A DNA stretch of 64,000 nucleotides, from assembly GCF_041260155.1 (NCBI RefSeq), contig NC_091936.1:37044866-37108865 (forward strand). Direction: 5' to 3'. Below the pieces are notes generated by a model. The model did no database searches and was not told where the DNA came from. It worked only from the letters and a program-made list of their open reading frames with translations. Shown one piece after another: positions 38,555-62,390 of this stretch. The DNA comes from Ptychodera flava. Lineage: Eukaryota > Hemichordata > Enteropneusta > Ptychoderidae. Position 1 is the first letter of the stretch, and each line of letters starts with the position of its first letter. Made by a program: the position numbers and the translations under genes.

Positions 38555-38681
38555 AGCGAATTCCAGACCATTAGAAAATAAGACATGGTTCACAGGTCAT
38601 CACTGCATTCACGTGTGAAAATTTACTTTAATTTTTCTCTTGACAGAGCCAATTGTACCTTGCTCAACGTTGAAATAAGCG

Positions 38682-38774
38682 TGTATGTATGTATGTATGT
38701 ATGTATGTATGTATGTATGTATGTATGTATGTATGTATGTATGTATGTATGTATGTATGTATGTATGTTGTATG

Positions 38775-38805
<31 letters not shown>

Positions 38806-38819
38806 TACATGTGTGTGTG

Positions 38820-38868
<49 letters not shown>
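38682..38868. repeat. (GTAT)n then (ATCT)n microsatellites upstream of gene B
   Basis: GTAT repeats at 38682-38804 and ATCT repeats at 38821-38868, beginning about 128 bases upstream of B's start codon. Confidence 0.95.
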
Positions 38869-38879
38869 ACTCTCTATAA

Positions 38880-39483
38880 TTGTATCTATGTTTTTGTGTG
38901 CACATGCATGCCGTTACGGGGAATGCATGCACAAAAGGAGGATTGTGGCATTGGCATTAATTTTACAGCTGGAGCTTAGAGGACGTAACTTAATAAACGA
39001 AGCCACGGTCCAACTTGAATTCTCCAGTTTTAGAATCAACGTCATTGATTATCTTATAACAAAGCCCGTACCGCTCCATCTTGCTGACGTATACCGTAAA
39101 AATATCAGAAATGATAAGGATCGACAGAGGTGTGTCTATTGTCAACAGTTTTGGAACGTTCCCGAACCACAAACTGGCTGCCGCTGTACACCTACGAGGC
39201 CATGTTGCCGACATCATCAATTGGGTCACCGGGCATCGGTTATCAGGGAGTCTACATGTCAATATTTAACCTTTTTCGTTTGCTAAAGGTTCCTGCAGTG
39301 CTGACTGCAGTAGGTCAGCTATAAAAATAACTCGGTGGCACTCTGGTTGTTTTGCTTGTAATGATGTGTATTGCGCTGAAGTTGTACCGCGCACATTGCT
39401 CTGCAGTTAGAACTTCATCAGGGACATCGTCTGAAGAACGGAAACGATTTACAAATCAAGAAGTGGCGAGAACTTACAATGCT
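38880..39483. other. Unidentified upstream region of gene B
   Basis: A plus-strand open frame runs to 39286 but its protein is not recognisable. No repeat match elsewhere in the window was noticed. Confidence 0.35.
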
Positions 39484-40100
39484 AGGTGATACATAGCCAA
39501 AAGATTTAAATGTACACTTCATAGGATGTTGAAATGGTATTGCGCCGGAAAAAGTTTGGTCAAGCATATGTAAATGAGAGACAAGATCTTCGGAAACATG
39601 CCTTGCAGGACATGAAAAGGTGTGATTGATTTTTGGTGTTTTTTCCCCTACAGACCAAGGTTTCTCGAGGAGCATGTTAAGTACCGTATGTCAACCGTGT
39701 ACAATCGGGAATTTCTAGAAAATGTAGGTTGTAACTGATACCTTTATTTTATAATGTAATACCTTTATTTAAAGCTTTCTTTTAGAGCAACTGCTGTGAT
39801 ATTATAAAGATAACAGTTCCAATATTTTACATACAGAATGATGTATATTTCTTATAAATATGGAAAAGCAATTATTTCAGTATAATTGTAATTATTGAAT
39901 CCCTTCTTTAAAATGTCCATGAAAATTATTCAACGTGCTTTACCATTGCCATGCATGAATATAATCAATAACGAAATTGAAAATTCATTCGTAAAGCAAG
40001 ATTACAATAAATATACCCTGAACTTACAGAGGGTTAAAAAATTTTTCATCCAAGATAATATATCGATTGTTAATGACTTTGAGCCAATTGCGATATAGTA
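39484..40100. repeat. Duplicated 5'-flank block, copy 3 (upstream of B)
   Basis: About 0.9-1.5 kb upstream of gene B's start codon. It has the same phrases as the copies at 19.7 and 28.0 kb and is followed by an (AT)n tract at 40108-40171. Confidence 0.75.
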
Positions 40101-40101
40101 C

Positions 40102-40107
<6 letters not shown>

Positions 40108-40171
<64 letters not shown>
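40108..40171. repeat. (AT)n microsatellite
   Basis: Directly follows the 5'-flank block upstream of gene B. Confidence 0.95.
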
Positions 40172-40175
<4 letters not shown>

Positions 40176-40633
40176 CAATGTTTGCTGTATGAGTTGCATG
40201 TATGATAATATTTCCATAACATTATTACAACCCGAATACAAATTTAAAATCTCCGTTTCTTTAAAAGCTTAATTACTTTTTTTTAAAGTAGATTCTGCTG
40301 CATGTACCGACCTTTGAAATGATACATTTTCTAGCAATTTTCTACCAGTGAAGGTGGTTACCATTATGTCGACGTCACTCGGTGTGTCGATATATTATAT
40401 TATGTTGCGTGTGCACTGACTCCGATATTTGGCGGAAATACTGCATAGCATCATTTGTTCCAAACGAAAACGTTCATACATATCATGACCCAAATCATGA
40501 AATGACAACATGGCAGCACTGAAGACTGGCTGTTGAGAGTCGACAATTGAAAGGGATCGATGCCCCCACTTTGCAAAGCCTAAGAAAAATACAAGTCGAA
40601 GCTTGTATCTCGATAGTACGTTGATGAAAATCT

Positions 40634-49516
<8,883 letters not shown>

Positions 49517-49657
49517 ATTGTGTTTTTGTATCCTGTTTTAGCGAGGCGGTAAATCAGTCTCCGTGAATGGCAGAAGTTTGTAAATATGTATACCAGTATT
49601 GCATGACAAGGTAAGATATTGGTGTTGATGTTTTAAATATGCGATCTCTACTAATTT

Positions 49658-52635
49658 TCAGTCTGTACCTAGACAGTCCGGAATGGGGAAAATATTTTTG
49701 TCGTAACTGGAGTGATCCATTTTCCATACAGGGGTTAACACATCCTTTTTGCAGGGGCTGCCATAATTCTTCAGTTTGATTTTACATTGATTGCTAACAC
49801 AAAAAGTATCATAATATTTTTGTACAACCAATGTAGCAAGTTGCGTTACATCTTTTGGATGATATCGTTCAGACTGGTTGCTGAAATTAGCATGTTTGTG
49901 ACGTGGACATTTTTTTTTCATTTTGTCATGGTAACTATCATGAATATGTTTGTGGTTTGAGGTTACATGGTGTGAGGTGTTACAAGACAGAGAGGAAACT
50001 GTATTTTGTAGTTGGAATACCGTTGACAGTCAAAATTATATAAGAAAGAAAAACTTCTGAGGCATTGTTAATGATTCTTTTAACAATTATATTCTTACGA
50101 CTTGAAAATGCACAGTCAGCTATCACTAGTTTTCAATTATACAATAGGGCCCTCGAGCTCGCACACAGCAAGATGAAGTATTTCAATTCAATCACTAATG
50201 CACTCTTTAAAATCGGTAATAATATATTTTTGATATTCCGTTTTTGATAATCTTTTAAATGTCTCCTCACATCTACGTTACCTTCCCATTCGTAATTGCA
50301 TTGACAGCGCAAGGGTATTTCTGCAACTTCACCGATACGTACAGTGCGCAGGTACAGTAACCCGCGACACATGTCGCGACGGCTGCTTAGAACAATGTTG
50401 TATTTTGTATTCCAGTGCGAACTTAGATGTTCTTTATTCACTCCCAAATGTTTGTGTCATCGATCAAACTTTGTCACCCGGAAATGTTGATCAAGGAAAT
50501 GCAACAATAAAGACCGGGGCGTGATAGGTTCTAAGCACTAGAGTAACAGTGGTGACGAGCAAGTCGATCATTGGAAAAAATCGACAGAGACAATAACCGC
50601 CCTTGGTGAAACCTACCTCTGTAGGAAATTCTCTCTATTGGTGGACTAGTATACAGATTGTGTGGTCCTCTACAGTTTTGTCAGCTGTATTCCATCCATC
50701 TACCAATGAAAGAGTTGCTACTACCAGTTTATTTGGGATATCCAATTTTTAAAGCGCCATACCCACCAGATTTGTTTCGTATAGAGTAAGGGCTTAACCC
50801 ATACCGGTATCATTGTTTTTCTCTCTGGGTGAAGTCCCACTGAGATCTACTCTGTACATTCACACTAATTTCAATCACAGGTTTCTGTGTGACCAGCATT
50901 TCCAAGAGTAACCCCATCTTCTCCATCATCGATTTCAGGAATTGGTCTGTCAGAAGAACGCTATCGATGTCATCGATTTTCTCAGCGGATTCCCAATGAG
51001 AATTACGTCGTTCTTTGCGCGCAGTTTTGCTAATTTCACTCTTACTCCATATATCTCCCTGAAAGGAGTTAAACTACCAGTCTAATTGCAATATTTATTG
51101 ATCACAGCTGCATACCTACAAGTCTTGTTTTGTATGGAGTAATGTACCGGTATTGTTGATTTTCTCTTGGCAGATCCCATTTGTGAATTTCTTTTGTCCT
51201 TTGCAGTTGTTTTACACTATATTCATCGCAAATGAAATGGATTTACAGTATCGGTTTATTTTCAATATTCGTTGTTCGGAGCTTCCTACCAACCAGAGTC
51301 GTCCATGGAGTGACCCACTGCTAGCGTTGATTTTTATCTCGGTGAACACATACAGCCTGTAGCATACCAAAATTTAATCCATTCATTTGACCTGGAATGT
51401 CTGATAACATAGTCATGTTTTGCGCCCCTTTGTATCAAGGTTGTTCCATCTTTGTGAAACCCTTGGTCATCTGCTAAATAATGTATATTTAACAAAACAC
51501 CGTTCCTAAATTTTTGAATCGATACCTCATTATTTAGCAGTACCATGTGGCGCCATTCATACATATAAAAAATAAGCGGGTGTGCACTCAGCCCTCTTAA
51601 AAATATTCTAAGAACTATAGTTTGTGCCGGTAGTATTAATAATTCATATTTTGTGTCTTTTGTAATGCATGAGGATTATTATTCTGTCCTTACGTATTTT
51701 GTGTGGCAATGTCGTATTGTTTCTCAGAAGCCTCTCAACATAAATCTATCCGCCTTCTGCTTTACTTTCGGGTCATACGAGCATTAACCTATGTGCAATT
51801 ACCATCAATTGTCTTTGTGCATATATACAAGTTAGAAAGGAGTGTGAATTTCACACAGTATTGATGCAATTATACATAGAATGATTGCACCGAATGAAGG
51901 TCCGAAATTTTCAAAGATTGTTCATTTTTTTATCACAGGGCTTCCATTAGTGAAATGTTTGTGCTGTTACGAAATAATCTCTGTATCTATAGAGCAATAT
52001 GACGGGTTTGTTTTGCGAGGAGTGTATTCTTAGTGATATCCGTTTTGAGTGCCAAGATTTATAACTTCTGTTATATTCCTTTCAGTAAAAACGCACTTGG
52101 TTTGTTTATTTGTCTAATGTCTATTTTAAGTATGTTTTAACTGTATTATGAAGCAACGATTTTGGGACTGGACGGAAATTACAGGGGGCTGGTGTTTTCA
52201 AAATGACACTGCGCGAAAAATAATGACCCCCTCAAATTAGTGACCCTTCCCAATCATGCGCAAAAATCAATGACCTTCCCCCTGCGTGTCACAGTCCATA
52301 TCAATAATGTCTTCATTGATAAAATTCTATACTGCTGCAAAATTTCGGAACTTCGAGAATACGATGGGGCAAAAAAATCGGAAATAAGGTCTGGCAGTGT
52401 CAAATGACTACTACTGAAAATAAGTTGTAGAGTGTTGTCTTATAGGGAAAACATGTCTCTTGTCTGTAACAGTTAGGTTTCGTTTATTTTTATGAATTTT
52501 TAAATCATTTTTCTGGTAGTGTATATTGAGAGTCATGTATGGATCAAGTTCTTGTTGAGATTTAGGATTCAATTCATCGTACCTTGTGCCCACTCGTTGC
52601 TCACTACACTCACATACTCCAGTTTCTTTTACTTT
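49658..52635 (-). other. Unrecognised protein-like stretches, possible multi-exon gene
   Basis: Five minus-strand open stretches have protein-like composition: 52411-52635 (VCECSEQRVGTR, then LNIHYQKNDLKIHKN), 51334-51564 (LLNIHYLADDQGFHKD, then YATGCMCSPR), 50850-51062 (preceded by CAG; GDIWSKSEISKTARKERRNS), 50259-50450 (IVLSSRRDMC, then EIPLRCQC, ending at a GTAACG donor-like site) and 49658-49921 (YYDTFCVSNQCKIKLKN). Two share LNIHY and three end with Cys-x-Cys. The Cys spacing in 50259-50450 recalls the C-terminal end of IL-17 cytokines, but this is weak. No continuous splice model could be built, so they may be exons of an unknown gene or chance frames. Confidence 0.25.
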
Positions 52636-53154
52636 TCCACTGGCTTGGAACTATAATTTGTACATTTCGGTCAGGCCTATTACTAGGCCAACGTCTAACG
52701 ACATGTGAACATATATTTTACTTGCAACTGTCGTCTTGTATATTATACGAACTTTATACGTGTTTTTTTTCTAGATATCATTACGGAGATATTCACACAT
52801 ATTTCCATCGTAAGCGTTGAGACGGTTTTCAGCCATAAAATCACATGTCAAAAGCAAACATTGGAGAGATTGTTTTTCATAATCACTATTATCCTTCATA
52901 GGGATAGATACTATAGCTAGCTGGAGGCACCGTGGAAAAACATTTTATTTCATATCCAAAGATTCGATGTTAAAGACCTTGAGGCGGAAGTTACCGACAA
53001 CTTCAACGTCCTGTATTTTACCATTACAGTTTAGACCGTACATCGTGTCTAATAACAAGGTCTCTGGTGACGTCACTTAATCGGCTGCAGCCTGCAAAAA
53101 AGAGCAGTGTGTCAAATTTTAGCCATGAAACATTATTTAAATATGTAGGAGCGC

Positions 53155-53440
53155 AGACGCACAATTATATAATTTGAAATTCGAGGTCTAGACATATTCG
53201 AGATTCCGAACCTCCTCACATTACGGAAAACAAAACAAAAAGCTTCTGAAATGTAGAAATGTACAGAAAAAGATGTATCCTGGAGGCATTCATACATAGA
53301 TAGTATGACAGTATTTTCTTTAAGAAAATACATTGAAATTTGACCTTCCTGCGACACACTGTGTGTTGTCGCGAGTAGTTCAATTGTTTTACTGTAATTT
53401 TCATGAGCAGCCGATTATATTCGGCTACCACAACGGGGAT
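53155..53440. repeat. Dispersed repeat shared with 54.72-54.91 and 47.94 kb
   Basis: ACATTACGGAAAACAAAACA and ATGTACAGAAAAA recur at 54725-54905. The right part (TTGACCTTCCTGC to GCAGCCGATTATA) recurs at about 47950-48035. Confidence 0.65.
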
Positions 53441-54039
53441 GTAATTAAGTAACATTGTAGTTCATCAAAGGAGGCATCTAGTCTCAATGAGATAAAGGCG
53501 GGAAAATTATTCCGCAACTAACAAAATCAAGACAACTTCAAAAATTGTCAGAGTTCCACTGTTGATTTTTCAGAGTGCTTTACACTGAATAAAAGGAACG
53601 AAGGTTGTGTGTCATTCATCATCTCAGGTATCTTCGGTTGACTGTATACAATTGCATGTTCATCACACACGTCTTCTTCTAACGTACGCACAGTGCTGAT
53701 AAGCCAGACATTAAAGTTACTGACTGGTTTGAAAACATGAAAGTCTCTCTAGTCCCGGGAAAGACAGCAGTCAATTGCCTTTCCGTTTAAGGTGGAGCTG
53801 CATGTTGCCAACACAGCTTTTTTCAAAGTAATATTTCTCATCAAAGATGACAAGGAAACCCCCTCATACTATGTATTTTCAAAAGGCAGAGACTCTAAAG
53901 CTTAATATGGTAGCAGTAGTTTGCTCGAAGGACGAAGTCGGTGTATATTTGGGGTAAAAAACTCAATTTTGGTATTAATGATAAAAACAAATTTAAGTCA
54001 AAAACTTGACCCCAAGAGTTTATATAGAAAAAACTATTA

Positions 54040-54260
54040 TTTTATTTTGCATTATCTATCCTCATGCTAAAATGGCAACGGTTCAAAGACCAACACTCAA
54101 AAGAGTGATCGAAATTATGATTAGCAAAATTAAATTGAATCTTATTCAAAATGTAAGAACCTAATTTCTGCAAAAAATTATCGTGTTGTTATATAGTATT
54201 TAAAGAACATAATGTGAAAATTTCAGAAAATTTTACCCAACCAGAGCGGAGTTAAATTCT
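54040..54260. repeat. Second copy of the 21.66 kb dispersed repeat
   Basis: Same orientation as the first copy, with moderate divergence and no coding. Confidence 0.6.
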
Positions 54261-54724
54261 TTGGAAATTTTGAAACTGGCAGGAAAAAGAAGACAGAAAA
54301 TCGGGTGATTTGCATACATTTGCATAAATTAGCACTTCTCTATCACACAAATTACGACTGCTTGACAAGCTTAAGGGTAAACCCAACCAATATTTTAATC
54401 TTGGGTTAACAAACTAACTCTAATTGAATGAATATTTGCAAAAAGGTGATTTTTGAGCAAAATACGCTGTGTTGGGTGCAGCGCCCCCTTAATCGAAAGA
54501 AGTCATTAATTGGCACCATGTGTTCTGGCAAAAGCGATCTGTTTCTGTCAAGACCGAACCCCTTGGTATGATTTTTCTTAGAAATTAGAGATAGTCTTTC
54601 CTGAGCGACTGGTAAGTTTCTTCGGCCTTGGAGCGGGGTGGCGGATAGGGGTCACCATGGTTGTCAAATTTTAGCCGTGCTACATCATGTAAATCTGCAG
54701 GGGCAGAGGTGGCGCGCAATTACA

Positions 54725-54905
54725 TAGTTTGAAATTCGAGGTCTTGAAATATTCAAGATCCAAAAACTTCTCACATTACGGAAAACAAAACAAAAATCCT
54801 GAGATGAAGAAATGTACAGAAAAACATGTCTCCTGGAGGCGTTCATACTGCATGGGTAGTATGACAATACTTTCTTATATAAGAAAATACACAATGTCAA
54901 AGTAT
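54725..54905. repeat. Second copy of the 53.16 kb dispersed repeat
   Basis: Matches 53160-53345 over about 180 bases, ending near AAGAAAATACA. Confidence 0.65.
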
Positions 54906-55649
54906 CAAAGGGTCTCGATCGATTTTGCCGCAGAAGGAGAGAAAATGCGCAATTACTATGCAATTCTTCTTAACCAAACTAAAGTAGGATATCGTTGTAT
55001 TGTTTCTGTCGGATAGAAAACGTTTTTGGGTTGATACCCCCCCCCCAAAAAAAAAAAAACAAAAACAAAAAAACTTAAAGAATTAACATTTTTGTCAGAC
55101 ATCGATCATTTGACGTTGTCCCTTACAGAGAAGAGTTCGGTCCTTTCACATATAGCAAAATAGTACGGCCCTCTGTGAAAGGACTGTAAAAATGTATATA
55201 TACATCGTGTGATACTCTTCTGAGTCTGGTGTGATGCAGGATTTTGAAGGGGCAAGCCCATTGGAAGTGGTGGCCGTACTATCACAGGAACACGTTAAGC
55301 GATTGCAGTGTTGTGTTTCAGTAGAAGTAAATTGTTTTCCACAGTAGTTTGGGTCTACACACAAACTTTGTTCTTTTTTTAATTCATCATAGAGCACAGG
55401 AGAAACTCAACCGTAAGTTGCAAAACTCTGACGATTTCTTGAAGTTGTCTGTGCTTGGTGTCAGTTACTGAATCACTGCCCGACGTTATGTCATTGAGAT
55501 TGGATGTCTTCTTTGATATAAACAACATCAATTACATCCCTGATGTGTTAGTGTGGTATAAAGCGAGGACTGGACAAAATGCCTGGGCCTCTTGTACGGC
55601 ATAAGCCTGTATTGTTTACCTAATTTTTTTATCGTTGGAAGTATGAACA

Positions 55650-55752
55650 CAGGGAATCCAGGCTCCTAGTTATTAATTTTCATACAAAATAAGAGATAAT
55701 AATACTTTTCATTTTTTTATTGAAATCAATAACTAGGAGCCTTGATACCCTG
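55650..55752. repeat. Inverted repeat downstream of the last HAO exon found
   Basis: Arms of about 31 bases sharing GGCTCCTAGTTATT (55650-55680 and 55722-55752) around an AT-rich 40-base loop. Confidence 0.7.
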
Positions 55753-55783
55753 GGGTATGAACAGTAAAGAGGAGAATACCAAC

Positions 55784-58700
55784 CTGACAGGGCCATGGCT
55801 AAGCTAAGCTCATCTCTCAGAATTTTAAGAACAGATTTCACCCCTTCCTCTCCCTGATAAATGGACAAAAGGAACATGGCATATTTAAGAATGTATTTAC
55901 TTATGACTCTTTTGTGAATAAGCTGTGGTAATAACGTCCTTGAGAAATCCGCTAGACTGTCATTTTGAAGTAACTAAGATCAATGCTGCCTTGTATTGCA
56001 TTGGATATGACTGTCAAAAAATTACTTGGCTTGTCGGTCGACGTGCTTGTTCACAAACGCATTCAAAAGTCCATCTTTGTCAGAGGGATGGATGCATAAT
56101 TCATAAGTATGATTCCGTCGTTTCGATGAGACAGTGAACCAGTTTAGAGATAAGGTAGATTCGATGTCAAGTGAAAATTGAAATGCAGTTTTTCGATCAT
56201 GAAATTGCAAGGATCAGTGATTTGAAAACTCTTCTGTTCTGTTGCTGGTGATGACGGAAGCGACAAACTACCGAAGGAAAAGGTTTAATTTGCAATGGCG
56301 TGGCATAATTTATGTATCAAATATTGAATATAACTTACATTGCAAGCTAAGCCAAAAATGACAGGTCTGCCAACGAACACCGCTCTTGCACCCAACGCCA
56401 ATGCCTTTAAAACGTCAGTGCCTGTTCTCACGCCACCATCGACGTACACTTCTAGCTTGTTCCCAACTGCATCGACGATGTCCGATAGAACGTCGATCTG
56501 TCAAAATATGAGATAAAAACTGGTTAATTAACATATTGTGATTCATCCCAACCCATCTTTTCAAGACTTCCAGAAAAAAATAATCGTACTAGAACAGTTT
56601 TAGGATATCAGAACTCTGAAGTTCAAAAATCAGGAATTAATATGCCACGAGTTATTTTGTCTTGGTCAATTTAACACATATCTAATATTACTAAAGTGTA
56701 ATCTGTATACGACAGTAGGTCAAAACCGTACCTCAATGAATGTAAATTTAATCCACAAACTTGAAAATTACCTGTCGAATAACTCAAATCACAAAGAATA
56801 TGTATTGGGTCCGTTCAATATTGACCTGGGCCAGAATAATGTAATTATTCGTGTGCTTGAAATTGTTACTATAATTTGTGTTTCATCTTACCGTAGCAGG
56901 TACACAGTCTAATTGCCTGCCACCGTGATTCGACACCAAAATTCCCTGTACGCCATGTTCGGCTGCAAGTAGAGCGTCCTCTACCGTCAGGATACCTTTC
57001 AGAACGATCGGTAACTTTGTCACAGTTTTCAACCATGCTATGTCCTTCCAAGTGGCGCCGTTGTAGCCCTGCGCAAGTTCTTTCACTTCCATTGGTGGTA
57101 CGTCATTGAGACTCCAATTCACGTCCTTCTCCTCGGTAATCGAAAACGTTTAAGAAATTCATATTAGAAACCGCTCGTCATGAAGTTCTTCACAATTTGT
57201 TTGAAAAGAGCTTGAAAGTAGGAAAATGCATAAATGTTCCATTGTATGTTTTTCTATCGTATGGAGATGATATTGCCTATCGGAATACAATGTGTACTAT
57301 TGACTCGGCCGTTTTATCTTTCGTGGAGACGAGATTCGTCATAGATGTCTAAATATACCATCTTTATGAAGCCGAGGTAAAAATAAATTTCCAGCGAACT
57401 AGCTTTCTATAAATATTCACGAGATGCATGTACGAAACATTTAAATTATGAAGAGCGTCACATATGCTAGCACTGTTGTCTCCAAAGGAACACGTCGGGT
57501 CTGTGTGTATTTACGGCTGATACAGCTATAGTTGTTACCGTATTCTGCATTGTTTGACGTGACCCTAATAATTCCGGCGAACACTTTCGTCTTTCGATGA
57601 GCTGGAAAAATGTATTGGCTTGAATTCTACGGATAAGAAACCAAGTTACAACTCTGCCTATAATTTATAAAGTTTGGAGAACACGGTAACTTTTCTAGCG
57701 AAGATGCCAAAATGGTTGTGAGTTTTATTGAGGGTATTCGAAATTCAATTTTATTGGAGCAGTACCTTGTTTACATACTTGTCAAAGGTTCCATAATGAA
57801 ACGTCTTAAATACTAGGCCGCCTGTGGTTCGTCGTAGACTCCTCTTGAAACCGATTTCTGGAATGTCCACCGAGACAACTATTGCCTTGAAGCCCGCCAC
57901 CTCCGCCCGTCTCACCATATCTTTCATCACTTCACGAAGACGCCAGATATATATGTTTTGCCACTTGGGTGAGTATGGCCGTGCAGCAGCGACGTCCTCG
58001 ATCGATTTCAATGATACTGAACTTACCGCCATCAGTGTGTTCATATCTGCTGCCGCTAAAAACAGGAAAACAACAAATGGTGTATGCGTGTGATATTCGA
58101 GAATTACAAAGAAAATGTGACACTAAACAATCTAATGGCTTTAAATCTTGAACGAAGAAAAACTGTCTGCTATGACAATTTGCCATAATTGTAGTCGCAC
58201 ATGTTTGTGACTCGTATTAGGGAGTCGCCATTGTTTACGGCCGGGGGGTCGGAGGAATTTCATCGGAAACTCTAAAATTTCGAGTAACCCCCTGCCAACC
58301 ACGATAAATTTGAGTAACCCCCTCTCTAACACAGAAATTTTGACTGACCCCCAACTTAGAAAAGTTAAATATCAATACATGTATTTGTATAATTTACAAA
58401 AGTACAGCAAAAGAGTAAAGACCATTCAAATCCTGGTGCACCCTGCTAGATTATCATCGGTTATCTCATGACGGTTGAAAAAGGTGAAACCAACAAAGTG
58501 AAATTCAAAATCACAACAAATACAGAAATAAAAGCTCAAGCTCTAACCAGTATCCAACCATATAGTATTGTTAAATTTGGCTGGGCATCATGACAGGGTT
58601 TTCACTAGGACATCTGACGGGGCAGAATTGAAAGTACATGGGGAGAATATGCGAGAGGCTGAGGGGGAAACTGTCAGATGGGGATATCCCCTTGCCTGTG

Positions 58701-59745
58701 TGGAAAAAATTGAGAAATTGATATGTACAATGATGCAGTCTGGTTCGATCTGAGAGGTGTTTTCAATGTGTATTTTTCCTAAGTAAAACTTTTAGAACAC
58801 TCCAGGGGGAGAGCACGAGAGGGAGGTTCACCCCTCTCACATCGAAATTTTGAGAAATTGATTTGTGAAATGGTGCTATCTGAGAGGTGTTTCAATTCAT
58901 TTTGCACAGATAATTGAGTAACCCCCTTCTTTCTCTTCACATTTTGAGCAACTCCTTGTAGCTTTCAATTTTTTGAGTGAGCCCCCACTTACATGCCTCC
59001 GACCCCCAGGCTGCAAATAATGACTACTCACTTATTTCGATATTGCTTCAGACGAGTAACAAAAATAAGGTCAGAGGTTATCTAATCTGATCACGCTATG
59101 CCTGACACTCGACCGCCTAATTTATGATCATGAAAGATATTTTTGAGAATTGTAGAGATGCCTACTGCCAGAAATGTAATGACGTCAGCCCAAGCCAGAA
59201 TCGGACGAGGAATATCTGAGGACACGGTGAGATCTGTTTTCTCAAACGACTAACAAGCGAGCTCAACTTAGTAATTCTTATTAAACGAACAAGGGCGGAG
59301 TAGCAACAGTGGGCCCGGTAGAAAATTATTGTAAATTTTCAAAAACTTGGGGTGTCTATCAGGGTAACTTTGCAACACCAATGTTAATCATAAGGTGACA
59401 CGAACCCCTCAACGACATTTGGCAACTACTACTTTCTGGTCTCAGTTACCCAATACCTGACAATCGTCGTACAGAAAACGGTGGCTAAAGCTAATTCACT
59501 CACGCATGCACTAAGGCGTGGTGCCCGTGGTTTTACAAATTTTTAGCAAGGATTTTTGGGGGAAATATTTAACTGAAACTTCTTGTTGTTTACCTTTGCA
59601 AGTCGCCACTTCTCCATCCGGGTGAGCAAGTCCGTGTAAAGCTGTCGGTGATATGCAAATTGGTGCATCTAACTTCTCGCCGAGGACTGTCGTTGACATG
59701 TCCCGGACTGAGACATCTCTCAGAATCCTTGGCTTTAAACGATAT
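55784..59745 (-). CDS. HAO: FMN-dependent 2-hydroxyacid oxidase (partial)
   Basis: Glycolate-oxidase-family enzyme that oxidises 2-hydroxyacids to 2-ketoacids with release of H2O2; the family is usually peroxisomal. Five exons on the minus strand: 59594-59745, 57766-58055, 56892-57131, 56339-56497, 55784-55853, phases consistent. In order they show [62 protein letters not shown] (flavin-contacting Lys), [10 protein letters not shown] (catalytic His and Arg), [20 protein letters not shown] and [13 protein letters not shown] (FMN phosphate site), ending MALSG. Compared with human HAO1 or HAO2, the N-terminal exon or exons (about 45 residues with the first active-site Tyr) and the last exon with any SKL-type peroxisomal signal are missing. 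The first probably lies beyond the right edge or in unread intron. The acceptor of the 57131 exon is one of several closely spaced AGs. HAO1 versus HAO2 orthology is undecided. Confidence 0.9.
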
Positions 59746-61371
<1,626 letters not shown>

Positions 61372-61375
<4 letters not shown>

Positions 61376-62331
61376 AATGTTTCTTTAATGTCTTTTGTTA
61401 CGCTGATGACATAATGTTAGCTACTCTAATCAGTACAGGTCTTAAATATGATTAATACTGCACAGAGATATATTACAAACCATGGTTTACGCTTGAATCC
61501 AAAGAAAACAGATTGCGTTATTTTTGGGGGGTGGTGTAATCTTACTCCTCGTCCACTTTGGTCTCTGGATGGAGTAAGACTTGCTGAACGTGAAAGTGTG
61601 AATTACCTAGGTGTTACTTTGTCATCTCTTGATACCAATGTACATATTTTGAATAGAATTAATGAATGCAGAAAGGCATTTTATGGTTTTCAAGGTGCCG
61701 GCTTCCATAATGGTAATAGTAAATATGATATGCTTGCCTATGTATGGAATGCTGCCATTCGGCCTGTTCTGACATACGGTATTAACTGTGTACATGTTTC
61801 CAAATCTTCTCTGAGTGAGGTTGAAAAGACTCACGCTAAGTTCCTCAAAGCTGGTTTTGGTATTCACAAATTTTGTAGAAGCACTCAGTTTCTGAAAGCA
61901 CTCAATGTTATGACTATTGAAAAATCATTAGAGATAAGTTCTCTTGAACTACTGAAATCACTCTTCGCTGACAATTCACGTGCTCGTTGTTTTTATTTGC
62001 ATCTTTTGAACATGAATCTTTGTGGTAATCTGAACGGTCACACGGATTTACTCTCTCGTGTAATACGATTTGTGCAAACCTAATGTTTCTTTCTTTCGAT
62101 ACATCTTTGATAAACATTATTCAAATTCTGTATTAAAAAGTATGAAGACTTTTCCTACACCGGATGGATTAACGGACAGTGTACGTCATCTTTTATTGAC
62201 AAGAGATGTACATAATAGGCACATTCTCAACATGTTGCTGATGCCGTTTTAGCTTTGTTCTGCGTTTGTTTTGTTGTATTTTATCTTGTTATTTTGGTAT
62301 ATTATGTATTTTTTCTCTTCTTTTTGAAGGC

Positions 62332-62388
<57 letters not shown>

Positions 62389-62390
62389 TA
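61372..62390 (+). mobile_element. 5'-truncated LINE with YADD motif and (TAA)n tail
   Basis: Upstream of the 211-codon open frame 61448-62083, the sequence reads FCYADDIMLATLIS, the RT active-site box, but a stop separates it from that frame. The open frame has GLRLNPKKTDCVIFG and NYLGVTLSSL, thumb-like motifs of non-LTR reverse transcriptases, then PVLTYGINCVHV. A second short frame follows, then an untranslated stretch ending in AATA/TAA repeats (about 62330-62388), a usual non-LTR 3' tail. The 5' end is cut at the (AT)n tract ending at 61371. Confidence 0.8.

Noticed and set aside
38585-39286. Long plus-strand frame rich in MYVCMYVC
   Set aside because: Mostly translation of GTAT and ATCT microsatellites; the remainder is not recognisable.
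55146-55397. Cys-rich minus-strand frame as the last HAO exon
   Set aside because: No acceptor in the required phase and no resemblance to the HAO C-terminus.
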